A stretch of DNA of 64,000 nt from AWTP1-13 sp963832445 (GTDB lineage Bacteria > Pseudomonadota > Alphaproteobacteria > Rhizobiales > Hyphomicrobiaceae): assembly GCA_963832445.1 (NCBI GenBank), contig CAWHUM010000025.1:1-64000 (forward strand). Reading direction: 5' to 3'. Shown here one piece after another: positions 1 through 7,417 of the stretch. The notes below the pieces were generated by a model. That model saw nothing but the letters and a program-made list of their open reading frames with translations. It had not been told where the DNA came from and did not search any database. How positions within the stretch are numbered: the stretch's first letter is position 1; every line of letters begins with the position of its first letter. Both the position numbers and the translations under genes were made by a program.

Positions 1-503
1 AAAACGCGGCTGAAGAGGAAGGCCAGCGCCACGAGAAACACGAAGCCGGCGGCCGCAAGCACCGTCGCGTTGCGGCCTAGCGGCGAGCGGCAGAGACCGT
101 CGTAGACGACCCAGCCAAGGATCAGGCCCGCAACGCTGATGGCGATCCCCGTGGCCGGCGAAATGTCCAGCACGGCGGGATCGATAAGGTAGAGGCTGGC
201 GTGGCCGTAGTAGATCGCCACCACGAGGGCAAAGCCCGAGATCCAGGTCGCGTACGCCTCCCACTTGAACCAGATGAGCTCCGCAGGCAGCCGGGCGGGC
301 GCCACCAGGTACTTCACCATGTTGTAGAACCCGCCGCCGTGTACCTGCCAGGCTTCGCCGTAAGCGCCCTCGGGCAAGCCCTCGCGGCGCTTGAGCGAGT
401 AGTCGAGCTGGATGAAGTAGAAAGAGGTGCCGATCCAGGCGATGCCGGCAATGACGTGTAGCCAGCGCAGGAAGGCCTCCCCCCACACCCACAGGATGTC
501 CAT
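1..503 (-). CDS. puuD: Urate hydroxylase PuuD, membrane domain (partial, 3' end off the window)
   Basis: Membrane-bound oxidation of urate to 5-hydroxyisourate, the first step of the ureide pathway. The frame opens at ATG 503 and stays open to base 1, giving 167 residues. The start (MDILWVWGEAFLRWLHVIAG, then IAWIGTSFYFIQLDYSLK) and the later HGGGFYNMVKYLVAP stretch are typical of the PuuD/DUF989 N-terminal domain. Several hydrophobic helices are visible; family members normally end in a cytochrome c domain, which lies outside the window. A GAAGGGG ribosome site precedes the ATG by about 8 bases. It lies 50 bases downstream of the M20 hydrolase gene and is probably co-transcribed with allC. 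Its substrate fits the neighbouring UraH, UraD, PuuE and AllC steps. Confidence 0.9.
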   Translation of the reverse strand, partial: MDILWVWGEAFLRWLHVIAGIAWIGTSFYFIQLDYSLKRREGLPEGAYGEAWQVHGGGFYNMVKYLVAPARLPAELIWFKWEAYATWISGFALVVAIYYGHASLYLIDPAVLDISPATGIAISVAGLILGWVVYDGLCRSPLGRNATVLAAAGFVFLVALAFLFSRV

Positions 504-553
504 CGCGGTCGCCCCTTCCCCCGTGCATTCGCTTTGCAAGCTCCAGCCGCGCC

Positions 554-1777
554 CTACGCCAGGAGGTCGTAGAGCGCGCCAGCGACCACAATCGTGGCGC
601 GCCGCAGATCCTCGAGCAGCAGGTTCTCATCGGCGCGCTTGGCGTTTGCTTCGATGATCGAGCGCGGTCCTGCACCGTAGAGCACGATAGGAATGCCAGC
701 CTCGCTGTAAAGACGCGCATCCGTGTAGAGTGGGCTGCCGACGGCGCCGATGGATTCGCCGAAGACCGCCGATGCCCGGGCACTGATCGCCGCCACAAGC
801 CGTTCTTGACCCGGTCGCGGAAACAATGGGCGGGCGAGCAACAGCCGGCGAACGTCCAACGAGATGCCAGCGCGATCGGCGACGGCGTTGCCGATCACCT
901 CCCTCAGCCGCCGCTCAACTTCGGCGGGGTCTTCCCTGGGGATGATGCGCCGGTCGAGGCGAAGGCTGACCCTGTCCGGCACCACATTGGTATTGATTCC
1001 GCCCTCGATGCGCCCAACCGTGAGCGTCGGGCACTCGATACCGGGCACGTTCGATCTGATCGCGACGTAACCCTCGCGCTCGCGATAGAGGGCATCCAGC
1101 ACAGCAACGGCAGCGGCAAGCGCATCGACGCCCGCCTGCGGCATGGCGGCGTGCGCGGCCTTGCCCTTGACCGTCACCTCGAGTTGCAGACAGCCGTTGT
1201 GCGCCGTTACCACTGCGTAGGAAAAGCCAGCGCCGATCGCGAGATCCGGTTTGGTGGCACCCGTGCGCAGCAGACGGCCGGGGCCAAGCAGGCCTCCGAA
1301 CTCTTCGTCGTAAGTGAAGTGCAGCTCCACGCTGCCTGTGAACGGTCGGCCCAACTTTTCCAGCGCGCGCAGGGCAAACGTGTAGGTTGCGAAGTCCGAC
1401 TTCGAGACGGCAACCCCGCGCCCGTACATGCGGCCGTTGTCGATGCCCCCCTCGTAGGGCGGCTTGGTCCAGCCGTCGCCCGGCGGCACCACGTCGCCGT
1501 GCGCGTTGAGGGCGATCACCGGCCCTTCGCCGAAGCGGCGGCGCACGATCAGATTGGTGATCGAGGTCAGGCCGGCGTTCCGCACCGCCTCGGCTTCGAC
1601 GGGGAACCGCTCCACCGCAAAGCCCATTGCCTGCAGCAATTCCGCCGTGCGCTCTGCGTGCCGGGCATTGTCACCCGGCGGCGTGTCGGTCGGCACCCGC
1701 ACAAGTTCACGCAGGAACGCCACCTCCTCCTCGAAGGCAGCGTCGACAATGGCGGCGATTTCAGCGATGGCGACCAC
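554..1777 (-). CDS. M20-family metallohydrolase (ArgE/DapE type) with altered metal ligands
   Basis: A 407-residue M20 peptidase/deacylase-like protein. Visible motifs are the His93-Gly-Asp95 ligand pair, the Glu158-Glu159 pair in TYDEEFGG, and the dimerisation-domain His in KGKAAHAAMP. Two usual features are missing: the GRG-x-x-Asp metal-bridging motif reads GRGVAVSKSD (Val at the Asp position), and the C-terminal His ligand region reads EANAKRADE. GTG 1777 follows the allC stop by 2 bases with a GAGG site upstream, so it is translationally close to allC. Its place between allC and puuD suggests a role in ureide breakdown, but the substrate is unknown. The family call is firm; the reaction is not. 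Confidence 0.8.
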   Translation of the reverse strand: MVAIAEIAAIVDAAFEEEVAFLRELVRVPTDTPPGDNARHAERTAELLQAMGFAVERFPVEAEAVRNAGLTSITNLIVRRRFGEGPVIALNAHGDVVPPGDGWTKPPYEGGIDNGRMYGRGVAVSKSDFATYTFALRALEKLGRPFTGSVELHFTYDEEFGGLLGPGRLLRTGATKPDLAIGAGFSYAVVTAHNGCLQLEVTVKGKAAHAAMPQAGVDALAAAVAVLDALYREREGYVAIRSNVPGIECPTLTVGRIEGGINTNVVPDRVSLRLDRRIIPREDPAEVERRLREVIGNAVADRAGISLDVRRLLLARPLFPRPGQERLVAAISARASAVFGESIGAVGSPLYTDARLYSEAGIPIVLYGAGPRSIIEANAKRADENLLLEDLRRATIVVAGALYDLLA

Positions 1778-1779
1778 GG

Positions 1780-3075
1780 TCAGCCTCGGGCCCCGAAGCG
1801 AGCGTCGAGCCGCCGCAGGGTCTCCAGTATCGCCACCACGCCGAGGTCGGCATCGTCAACGGTGATCGACTCGGCCGGATTGTGGCTGATGCCGTCTTTG
1901 CAGCGCAGGAAAATCATGCCCGACGGGCAGTGCTTTTGCATTATTCCGGCGTCGTGACCTGCGCCGGAGGAGAGGCGCGCCGGCTCGTGACCGCTGGCCC
2001 CGATGGCTTCGGTCGCCGCCTCGATTACCCGCTCGTCAAGCGCGACAGCTGCATTTTCCTGATAGGTGTCGATGTCGACGCTGACGCGACGCGCCCTGGC
2101 AATATCTTGCAACTGCCGCAGCAACGCCGCGTGCGCGCGCTTGCGCACGGCATCGGCAGGACCGCGCATGTCGATAGTGAACTCGACCCGTCCCGGTATG
2201 ACGTTGGGCGCGCCCGGCAGCGCCTTGATGCGTCCGACCGTGACGACGAGGTCGGGCTCGCCGCGCCCGACCCGCTCGAGCGCCAGAATCATCTCGCTCG
2301 CCGCGCTCAAGGCATCGCGGCGTGCATTCATCGGTACTGTGCCGGCGTGACCGGCAAAGCCCGTCACCGTCACCCGCGAGCGCATGGAGCCATTGATTGC
2401 CGTAACGGCGGCCAGGGGCAAACCGCTGTTCTCGAGAACGGGGCCTTGTTCTATGTGCAGCTCCACGTAGGCCGCTATCTCGCCCTTGGCGCGCACGCAA
2501 GCCTTGTAGGCCTTCGCATCCCCGCCCGCTTGCTTCAATGCGTCCCGTAAGCTGATGCCGTCCGCGTCCTCAAGATCGAACTGAGCGGGTTTGACTGCAC
2601 CCACGAGCGCCGACGACGTGAGGATGTGCGCGGGAAAGCGCGAGCCCTCTTCTTCGCCGAACGCCGCAACCTCGATGGCATGTTGCAGCCGATCGCCGCA
2701 CCGCTCCAGCTCCTCCACCACCGAGATGGCAGCCAAGACACCGAGCGCCCCGTCGTAGCGGCCCGCATCGACGACCGTGTCGAGATGAGAGCCAAGCATG
2801 ATGGCGGGGGCGCCGGGCGAGTTGCCCTCGTAGCGCCCGAACACACTGAGCAGCGGGTCGGTGTGCACGCTCATGCCGGCTCGGGTCATCCAGGCTTTGA
2901 CCTGCTCCATTGCCTGGACATGCGCGCGACTTAAATAGCGCCGCGTGAGTTCGCCCGGAACCTCGCTGAAAGCGGCCAGCGCGTCGAGCCGCGCCATGAG
3001 CGCCGGGCCGTGGCGCAACGCGCCTCGTCTTGCAGCCGCCCGACTGCTCCCGGATGTGCCCCGCTTGCCTGACAT
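1780..3075 (-). CDS. allC: Allantoate amidohydrolase (M20 family)
   Basis: Zn/Mn-dependent hydrolase expected to release ammonia and CO2 from allantoate. The 431 residues carry the metal motif GSHLDTVVDAGRYDG (His97, Asp99, Asp108), AFGEEEGSRFP, ELHIEQGP and the C-terminal SHNPAES segment, all standard for the hydantoinase/carbamoylase/AllC group. The ORF could extend upstream, but ATG 3075 gives a normal length and the upstream residues look non-coding. It is divergent from the uraD-uraH gene, and a shared promoter region lies between 3076 and about 3184. N-carbamoyl amino acid amidohydrolase is the alternative, but the urate-pathway context favours allantoate. Confidence 0.85.
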   Translation of the reverse strand: MSGKRGTSGSSRAAARRGALRHGPALMARLDALAAFSEVPGELTRRYLSRAHVQAMEQVKAWMTRAGMSVHTDPLLSVFGRYEGNSPGAPAIMLGSHLDTVVDAGRYDGALGVLAAISVVEELERCGDRLQHAIEVAAFGEEEGSRFPAHILTSSALVGAVKPAQFDLEDADGISLRDALKQAGGDAKAYKACVRAKGEIAAYVELHIEQGPVLENSGLPLAAVTAINGSMRSRVTVTGFAGHAGTVPMNARRDALSAASEMILALERVGRGEPDLVVTVGRIKALPGAPNVIPGRVEFTIDMRGPADAVRKRAHAALLRQLQDIARARRVSVDIDTYQENAAVALDERVIEAATEAIGASGHEPARLSSGAGHDAGIMQKHCPSGMIFLRCKDGISHNPAESITVDDADLGVVAILETLRRLDARFGARG

Positions 3076-3184
3076 GGGAAAGATGGTAGTGACCGGCCCG
3101 CCCGCTGCCAAGCATCGCGCCCCTCCCCGGCCGGCGAAATGTGCGCTACACCTCGCAGGGCAGGCTCTGGACACAGCGAACCTC

Positions 3185-4066
3185 GTGGCAACCACCCTCG
3201 ACGAACTCAACAGCACGGATCGTGCCTCTTTCGTGAGCGCCCTGGGCGCCATTTTCGAGCATGCGCCGTGGGTTGCGGAGCGTGCACATGCGGCTCGTCC
3301 GTTCGCGACGGTCTCGGACCTCTACCAGGCAATGGCAGATGCGGTTGCAACAGCTGGCGAGACCGAACAAGTGGCCCTCATTCGCGGTCATCCCGAGCTC
3401 GCGAGCAAAGTCGCGCGTGCCGGGGCCATGACGGCGGAGTCGCGCCGCGAGCAGGGCGGCCTCGGCCTCGATCGCCTGACCGACCGCGAGTTCGCGCGGT
3501 TCGAGCGTCTCAACGCCGCCTATCGCCAGCGCTTTGGCTTTCCGTTCATCATCTGCGTGCGCCGGCACACACGCGATTCCATCCTCGACACTTTCGAGCG
3601 CCGCCTTGGCCTCGACCCAGGAGCTGAGCGAAAAGCCGCGATCGAGGAGATCGGCCACATTGCCCGCCTGCGGTTGGTCGATGCTGTCGACGGGCCGGGC
3701 AAGCCGAAGATCGACGGCCGCCTCTCCACGCATGTGCTGGACACGGCAGCGGGCAAGCCCGCCGCGGGCGTGAAGGTCGTCCTGAAGGAGATCGGTGCCA
3801 GCGCCAACGGGCTGCTCAAGGAGGCCATCACCAACGCCGATGGACGCACCGACGAGCCGCTGCTTTCTGGCGCACCCTTGCGCATCGGCCGCTATCAGCT
3901 CGAGTTCGATATCGGCGCCTATTTCACCGCGCGGGGCACTAGCGCCAGCGACCTTCCCTTCCTGGGCATCGTGCCGGTCCGGTTCGCCATCGCCGAGCCC
4001 GAGGGCCACTACCACGTTGCGCTGCTGGCTTCTCCCTGGAGCTATACGACCTACCGTGGTAGCTGA
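3185..4066 (+). CDS. OHCU decarboxylase - hydroxyisourate hydrolase fusion (UraD-UraH)
   Basis: Bifunctional enzyme for the two steps between 5-hydroxyisourate and S-allantoin. Residues about 1-165 are OHCU decarboxylase (LNSTDRASFVSALGAIFEHAPWVA read in two parts, and the catalytic GHPELA motif). Residues about 175-293 are the transthyretin-like hydrolase (LSTHVLDTAAGKPAAGV and the C-terminal YRGS tetrapeptide). GTG 3185 is chosen because UraD homology begins directly there; ATGs at 3074 and 3083 would overlap the divergent allC start and add non-homologous residues. The fusion order is the same as in plant TTL allantoin synthase. The gene is alone on this strand, facing the ParA module. Confidence 0.85.
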   Translation: MATTLDELNSTDRASFVSALGAIFEHAPWVAERAHAARPFATVSDLYQAMADAVATAGETEQVALIRGHPELASKVARAGAMTAESRREQGGLGLDRLTDREFARFERLNAAYRQRFGFPFIICVRRHTRDSILDTFERRLGLDPGAERKAAIEEIGHIARLRLVDAVDGPGKPKIDGRLSTHVLDTAAGKPAAGVKVVLKEIGASANGLLKEAITNADGRTDEPLLSGAPLRIGRYQLEFDIGAYFTARGTSASDLPFLGIVPVRFAIAEPEGHYHVALLASPWSYTTYRGS

Positions 4067-4142
4067 ACGCGGCGCTCGACCATCGTTCCTGCTGGCCGCA
4101 ATTCGATAGCCATTTCAAATGAGTAGAGGAGAGACGGATCAC

Positions 4143-4184
4143 GCTATCAATATGTCTCTTACTTGCTAGCATGCTATTGATAGC
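4143..4184. promoter_or_regulatory. Palindrome cluster upstream of parA, candidate partition operator or centromere
   Basis: A perfect 9-base inverted repeat, GCTATCAAT (4143-4151) and ATTGATAGC (4176-4184), encloses further symmetry: TAGCATGCTA (4167-4176) is a perfect palindrome and GCTATTGATAGC (4173-4184) is nearly one. TAGCATG recurs 14 bases apart, at 4167 and 4181. The stretch is visibly AT-richer than its surroundings and lies 45-85 bases before parA. Type Ib partition modules usually place the centromere/operator bound by the RHH protein here. That function is inferred from position and symmetry. Confidence 0.45.
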
Positions 4185-4227
4185 ATGGCAGCTTGCACGC
4201 GCATGACGGAACCGCTAACGTTGCGGC

Positions 4228-4890
4228 ATGCGTGTATGGAGCATCATCAGTCAGAAAGGCGGCAGCGGCAAAACCACGCTCGCGTTGCACCTCGCAATCG
4301 CCGCCACGGCCAAGAAGCGCACGACGCTCGTCATCGATTTGGACCCGCAGGCTTCGGCAGAGCGCTGGTCCGTGCTCCGCGAAGCCGATGAGCCGATGAT
4401 CATCGCCGGCTTGCCCGAGAAGCTCACCGATATGCTGGATGCGGCGCGCAGAAACGGCGCCGATCTGGTGCTCGTCGACACACCGCCGCAAGCCGACAGA
4501 ACCGCTCTCGCAGCTGCCAAGGTTGCCGACATCATTCTCATCCCAACGCGCGGCACGATCCTCGATCTGCCCGCGATCGGAGACACGGTGAACCTTTTGA
4601 AGCTCGCCAGCCTCGAGCACAAGGCCGCCATCGTCTTGAACGCGATGCCGGCGAAAGGCTCCCAAGCTCAGGTGGAGGACGTGCAGGCCGCTGCCGCGCA
4701 ATACGGGCTCACCGTTTTCCCCGTCCGGCTGGCCGACCGGGCGTCCTTCAGCCGATCCCTCAGTGAAGGGCTCGGCGTGACGGAGGAGGAGCCGAAGGGC
4801 AAGGCGGCAAGCGAAGTCTGGGGCGTCTACAAGCGCCTATGCGAATGGGACGAAGCGAGAGTACGCAAGGTCGAGAGGACAAGTTCGTGA
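4228..4890 (+). CDS. ParA-type ATPase (small, type Ib partition or MinD-like)
   Basis: A 220-residue deviant-Walker ATPase. The N-terminus MRVWSIISQKGGSGKTTLAL contains the Walker A motif, followed by VIDLDPQAS (A') and VLVDTPPQ (Walker B). There is no N-terminal DNA-binding domain, which fits the small ParA of type Ib partition systems that pair with an RHH protein. The stop codon overlaps the GTG of the RHH gene (GTGA, 4887-4890), so the two are coupled. Upstream lies a palindrome cluster. Such pairs are normal on plasmids and integrative elements; here the pair interrupts a urate-catabolism locus, suggesting a remnant or a domesticated copy. Confidence 0.85.
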   Translation: MRVWSIISQKGGSGKTTLALHLAIAATAKKRTTLVIDLDPQASAERWSVLREADEPMIIAGLPEKLTDMLDAARRNGADLVLVDTPPQADRTALAAAKVADIILIPTRGTILDLPAIGDTVNLLKLASLEHKAAIVLNAMPAKGSQAQVEDVQAAAAQYGLTVFPVRLADRASFSRSLSEGLGVTEEEPKGKAASEVWGVYKRLCEWDEARVRKVERTSS

Positions 4891-5135
4891 GTAAGGACAA
4901 GCTGATGCAAGCCGTCCAGGCAGTATCGGGCCGAGCGCCCAAACAGGAGCCAGCCCCCTATTGGCGCAGTGCGCCGTCGCGTCACGGCAAGAAGGGGATC
5001 GTCATCTACGTCGACCCGGAGGCCGCGAAAAAGCTCCGGCAAATGGCGCTGGACCGGGGCCGCTCGCTGCAGTCCCTGGGCCAGGAGGCAATCAACGGCC
5101 TGTTCGAGAAGTACGGAGAGAAACCGATCGCGTGA
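4887..5135 (+). CDS. Ribbon-helix-helix protein, likely ParA partner
   Basis: An 82-residue protein starting at GTG 4887, which overlaps the parA stop and has a good GAGAGG site about 9 bases upstream. Residues 1-30 are basic and probably disordered; the C-terminal half (KKGIVIYVDPEAAKKLRQMA, then LDRGRSLQSLGQEAINGLFEKYG) matches the RHH/CopG-ParG fold: a strand followed by two helices. Small RHH proteins translated right after a small ParA usually bind the centromere and operator. The fold call is good; the partition role follows from context. Confidence 0.75.
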   Translation: MSKDKLMQAVQAVSGRAPKQEPAPYWRSAPSRHGKKGIVIYVDPEAAKKLRQMALDRGRSLQSLGQEAINGLFEKYGEKPIA

Positions 5136-5197
5136 CGTGCGGTTTGCAATCAGAGGCGCGGCAGTGAAGTGCGCCCAATACCGAGTGGGTGGGTGTC

Positions 5198-5755
5198 ATG
5201 CAGAAGTTCGTTCGCTGGGTTTTCGGGAAGCGCAGAGGCAGGTCCGCCGAGGTTACGCGCGGCGGCGAGATTGCACCGTTGCAGGATACCACGCGGTTCC
5301 CAAGTCCCGCCGACGTGGTGGTCTCCTATTCTCGTCGTGACAGCGCGCTGGCTGAGCCCCTTATCAAGTATCTGAGGGGCGAGGGCATCAACGTGTGGTG
5401 GGACCGCGAGCTGTATTCGGGCGAGGACCTGCACGACGCCATCGTCGCCGCTCTGGACGCGTCCAAGGCCGTGATCGTGATCTGGTCCGATGCGGCTGTG
5501 ACCTCCCATTGGGTGCGCGACGAGGCGCGCCGCGCCGCCAAGAAGAGCAAGCTCATCACGGCGCATGTGCCGGGCTTCGACCTCGAGAAGATCCCGCTCG
5601 GGTTCGGCGAGCGCCGCTGCGACAACGTGGAGGATCGGGCGCAGATCGTCCGCGCCCTCAGCCGCTTCGGCATCCAGCCGCAGGATCGCGGTCTCGATTT
5701 GCCGCAAGCCGGCGCGTCCGCAACCGGAGTGGCGCTACCCCTGCCCCATCCCTGA
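5198..5755 (+). CDS. Stand-alone TIR-domain protein
   Basis: A 185-residue protein with a basic N-terminal tail (KRRGR) and a TIR domain from about residue 38. Box 1 reads DVVVSYSRRDSALAEPL, the BB-loop region INVWWDRELYSGEDL, and the catalytic-type motif SHWVRDEARR carries Glu109, the position needed for NAD hydrolysis in enzymatic TIR domains. No second effector or sensor domain is present. ATG 5198 is used; GTG 5189 is an in-frame alternative. It starts 62 bases after the RHH stop on the same strand, and its last 21 bases overlap the convergent ABC permease gene. NADase, signalling or scaffold roles are all possible. Confidence 0.8.
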   Translation: MQKFVRWVFGKRRGRSAEVTRGGEIAPLQDTTRFPSPADVVVSYSRRDSALAEPLIKYLRGEGINVWWDRELYSGEDLHDAIVAALDASKAVIVIWSDAAVTSHWVRDEARRAAKKSKLITAHVPGFDLEKIPLGFGERRCDNVEDRAQIVRALSRFGIQPQDRGLDLPQAGASATGVALPLPHP

Positions 5756-6514
5756 GCGGTGCGCCCAGCCCGTCGTGCGTCGCTCCAGCTCGACCGTTGC
5801 CGCGTAAATGATGACCCCGAGGATCGCCAGCGCGATCAGCGCCGCGAACACTAGCGGAACGTTGAAGTCGGCGCTTGCTCGCGTGATCAGATTGCCGATG
5901 CCGTAGCGCGAAGCATTCGACTCGGCGATCACGGAGCCGACGTAGGCAAGCGTGATGGCCACCTTGAGAGATGCGAAGAGGTACGGCATCGAGCGCGGGA
6001 TGCCGATTTTCACCATGATGTCCCACTTGCGGGCGCCCAGCGCCTTCATCACGTCCTCGAGTTCGGGCTCGATGGTCGAAAGCCCTGTGGCGACGTTGAC
6101 GACGATGGGGAAGAACGAGATGAGGAACGCCGTCATCACGGGCGGGATCCAACCGACTCCGAACCACAAGATCAAAATCGGCACCACCGCGACCTTCGGA
6201 ATGGCATTGAAGCCCACCAGCAGCGGATAGCTGCCGGCGTTGATGATGCGCGAGGCACCCAGCGCGATGCCGAGCACGATGCCGAACACGACGGCAATGG
6301 CAAACCCCGCCAGCGTCATCCACAGCGTATGGAAGGAGTGGAACAGCAGCTGCCACCAGTAGTCGACGGTCGCCTGATAGATCACGCTCGGCGCCGGCAG
6401 GAAGAACACCGGCACCTTGAACAGCCGGCAGGCCACTTCCCAAAGCGCGAAAAACGCGATGGTGAAAACATACGGGGCGGCGGCGAGGGCGCCGCGCTGA
6501 GCGGAACTTGTCAT
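5735..6514 (-). CDS. ABC transporter permease, NitT/TauT type
   Basis: A 259-residue inner-membrane permease of the BPD_transp_1 family with about six helices. The EAA-like cytoplasmic loop (LEDVMKALGARKWDIMVKIG) that docks with the ATPase is clear. The start overlaps the ATPase stop (ATGA, 6511-6514), so it is the last gene of the binding-protein, ATPase, permease operon. Its 3' end overlaps the TIR gene on the other strand. The position between puuE and the rest of the urate pathway suggests uptake of a purine, ureide or pyrimidine-like nitrogen compound. Confidence 0.88.
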   Translation of the reverse strand: MTSSAQRGALAAAPYVFTIAFFALWEVACRLFKVPVFFLPAPSVIYQATVDYWWQLLFHSFHTLWMTLAGFAIAVVFGIVLGIALGASRIINAGSYPLLVGFNAIPKVAVVPILILWFGVGWIPPVMTAFLISFFPIVVNVATGLSTIEPELEDVMKALGARKWDIMVKIGIPRSMPYLFASLKVAITLAYVGSVIAESNASRYGIGNLITRASADFNVPLVFAALIALAILGVIIYAATVELERRTTGWAHRSGMGQG

Positions 6515-7299
6515 GCCGCCTGCCTCGCGGTGGCGATCTGCTGACGCAGGTCGTGCACCAGATCGGTGAACTCCGACGTGTAGGTCACCTCCAGGCTGCG
6601 CGGGCGCGGAAACGGCACGCGGCGCTCGGTGATGATACGGCCTGGCCGCGAGCTCATGCAGAAGATGCGGTCGGCTAAGAAAGCGGCCTCGCGCAGATCA
6701 TGCGTCACCAGGATGATGGTCACGGGCCGCGCCGCATGCAGGTCACGGATAACGCACCACAGCTCTTCGCGGGTGAAGCTGTCGAGCGCTGCGAACGGCT
6801 CATCAAGCATGAGCAAGCGGGGCTCATGGATCAGCGCACGGCACAGAGAGGCGCGCTGCTGCATGCCGCCCGACAGCTCCCAGGGATATTTGACGCCCAT
6901 GCCCTCCAGGCCCACCTGCGCCAGCAATGCTTCGACCTTGGCGATGTAGGCGTCGCGCTCGCGGCGCAGCCTGCTGCGGTGCGGCTGTACGATCTCCAGC
7001 GGCAAGAGGATGTTCTCGAGCGTTCGGCGCCAGGGCAGGAGGTTTGGCGCTTGAAACGCCATGCCGGCGATCTTGAGCGGCCCGGCAACCCTCTCCCCGC
7101 CTACCGCAATCGTGCCAGCCTGAGGAAACTGCAGCCCCGTGACCAGCTTCATCAAGGTCGACTTGCCGCAGCCGGACGGCCCCACGACGGCAGCGAATTC
7201 GCCCTCCTCGATCGCGAGCGAGAGCTTGTCGACGGCGATGACACCGCTTTCCCCCCCATAGGCGTGGGTGACGTTGTCGATGGCAACGAAGGCGCTCAT
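6511..7299 (-). CDS. ABC transporter ATP-binding protein, NitT/TauT type
   Basis: A 262-residue ATPase subunit. Walker A is GPSGCGKST, the signature is LSGGMQQRA, Walker B is LLMLDEPFAALD, and the switch His is in VTHDLREA. ATG 7299 is chosen because homology starts at MSAFVAIDNVTHAYGG and a GAGAGGGGGG site lies just upstream; the longer ORF would translate the palindromic repeat. It is coupled to the permease by a 4-base overlap and follows the binding-protein gene across the REP-like repeat. Confidence 0.9.
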   Translation of the reverse strand: MSAFVAIDNVTHAYGGESGVIAVDKLSLAIEEGEFAAVVGPSGCGKSTLMKLVTGLQFPQAGTIAVGGERVAGPLKIAGMAFQAPNLLPWRRTLENILLPLEIVQPHRSRLRRERDAYIAKVEALLAQVGLEGMGVKYPWELSGGMQQRASLCRALIHEPRLLMLDEPFAALDSFTREELWCVIRDLHAARPVTIILVTHDLREAAFLADRIFCMSSRPGRIITERRVPFPRPRSLEVTYTSEFTDLVHDLRQQIATARQAA

Positions 7300-7303
7300 C
7301 CCC

Positions 7304-7412
7304 CCCTCTCCCCGCTTGCGGGGAGAGGGCTGGGGTGAGGGGTAGGAGCGAGCGATGGCATATGTGGCTGCCCTCACCCTAACCCTCTCACCACCGAAGA
7401 GTGGGGAGAGGG
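7304..7412. repeat. REP/BIME-like palindromic repeat, copy A
   Basis: A composite element of two hairpins. The first is CCTCTCCCCGC paired with GCGGGGAGAGG. The second half carries CCCTCACCCTAACCCTCTC and a matching GGGGAGAGGG. It lies between the binding-protein gene and the ATPase gene. Copies B (59909-60030) and C (62408-62529) share the same layout with better-conserved arms. Its position after a binding-protein gene resembles REP elements that protect upstream mRNA in maltose-type operons. Confidence 0.8.
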
Positions 7413-7417
7413 AATTG

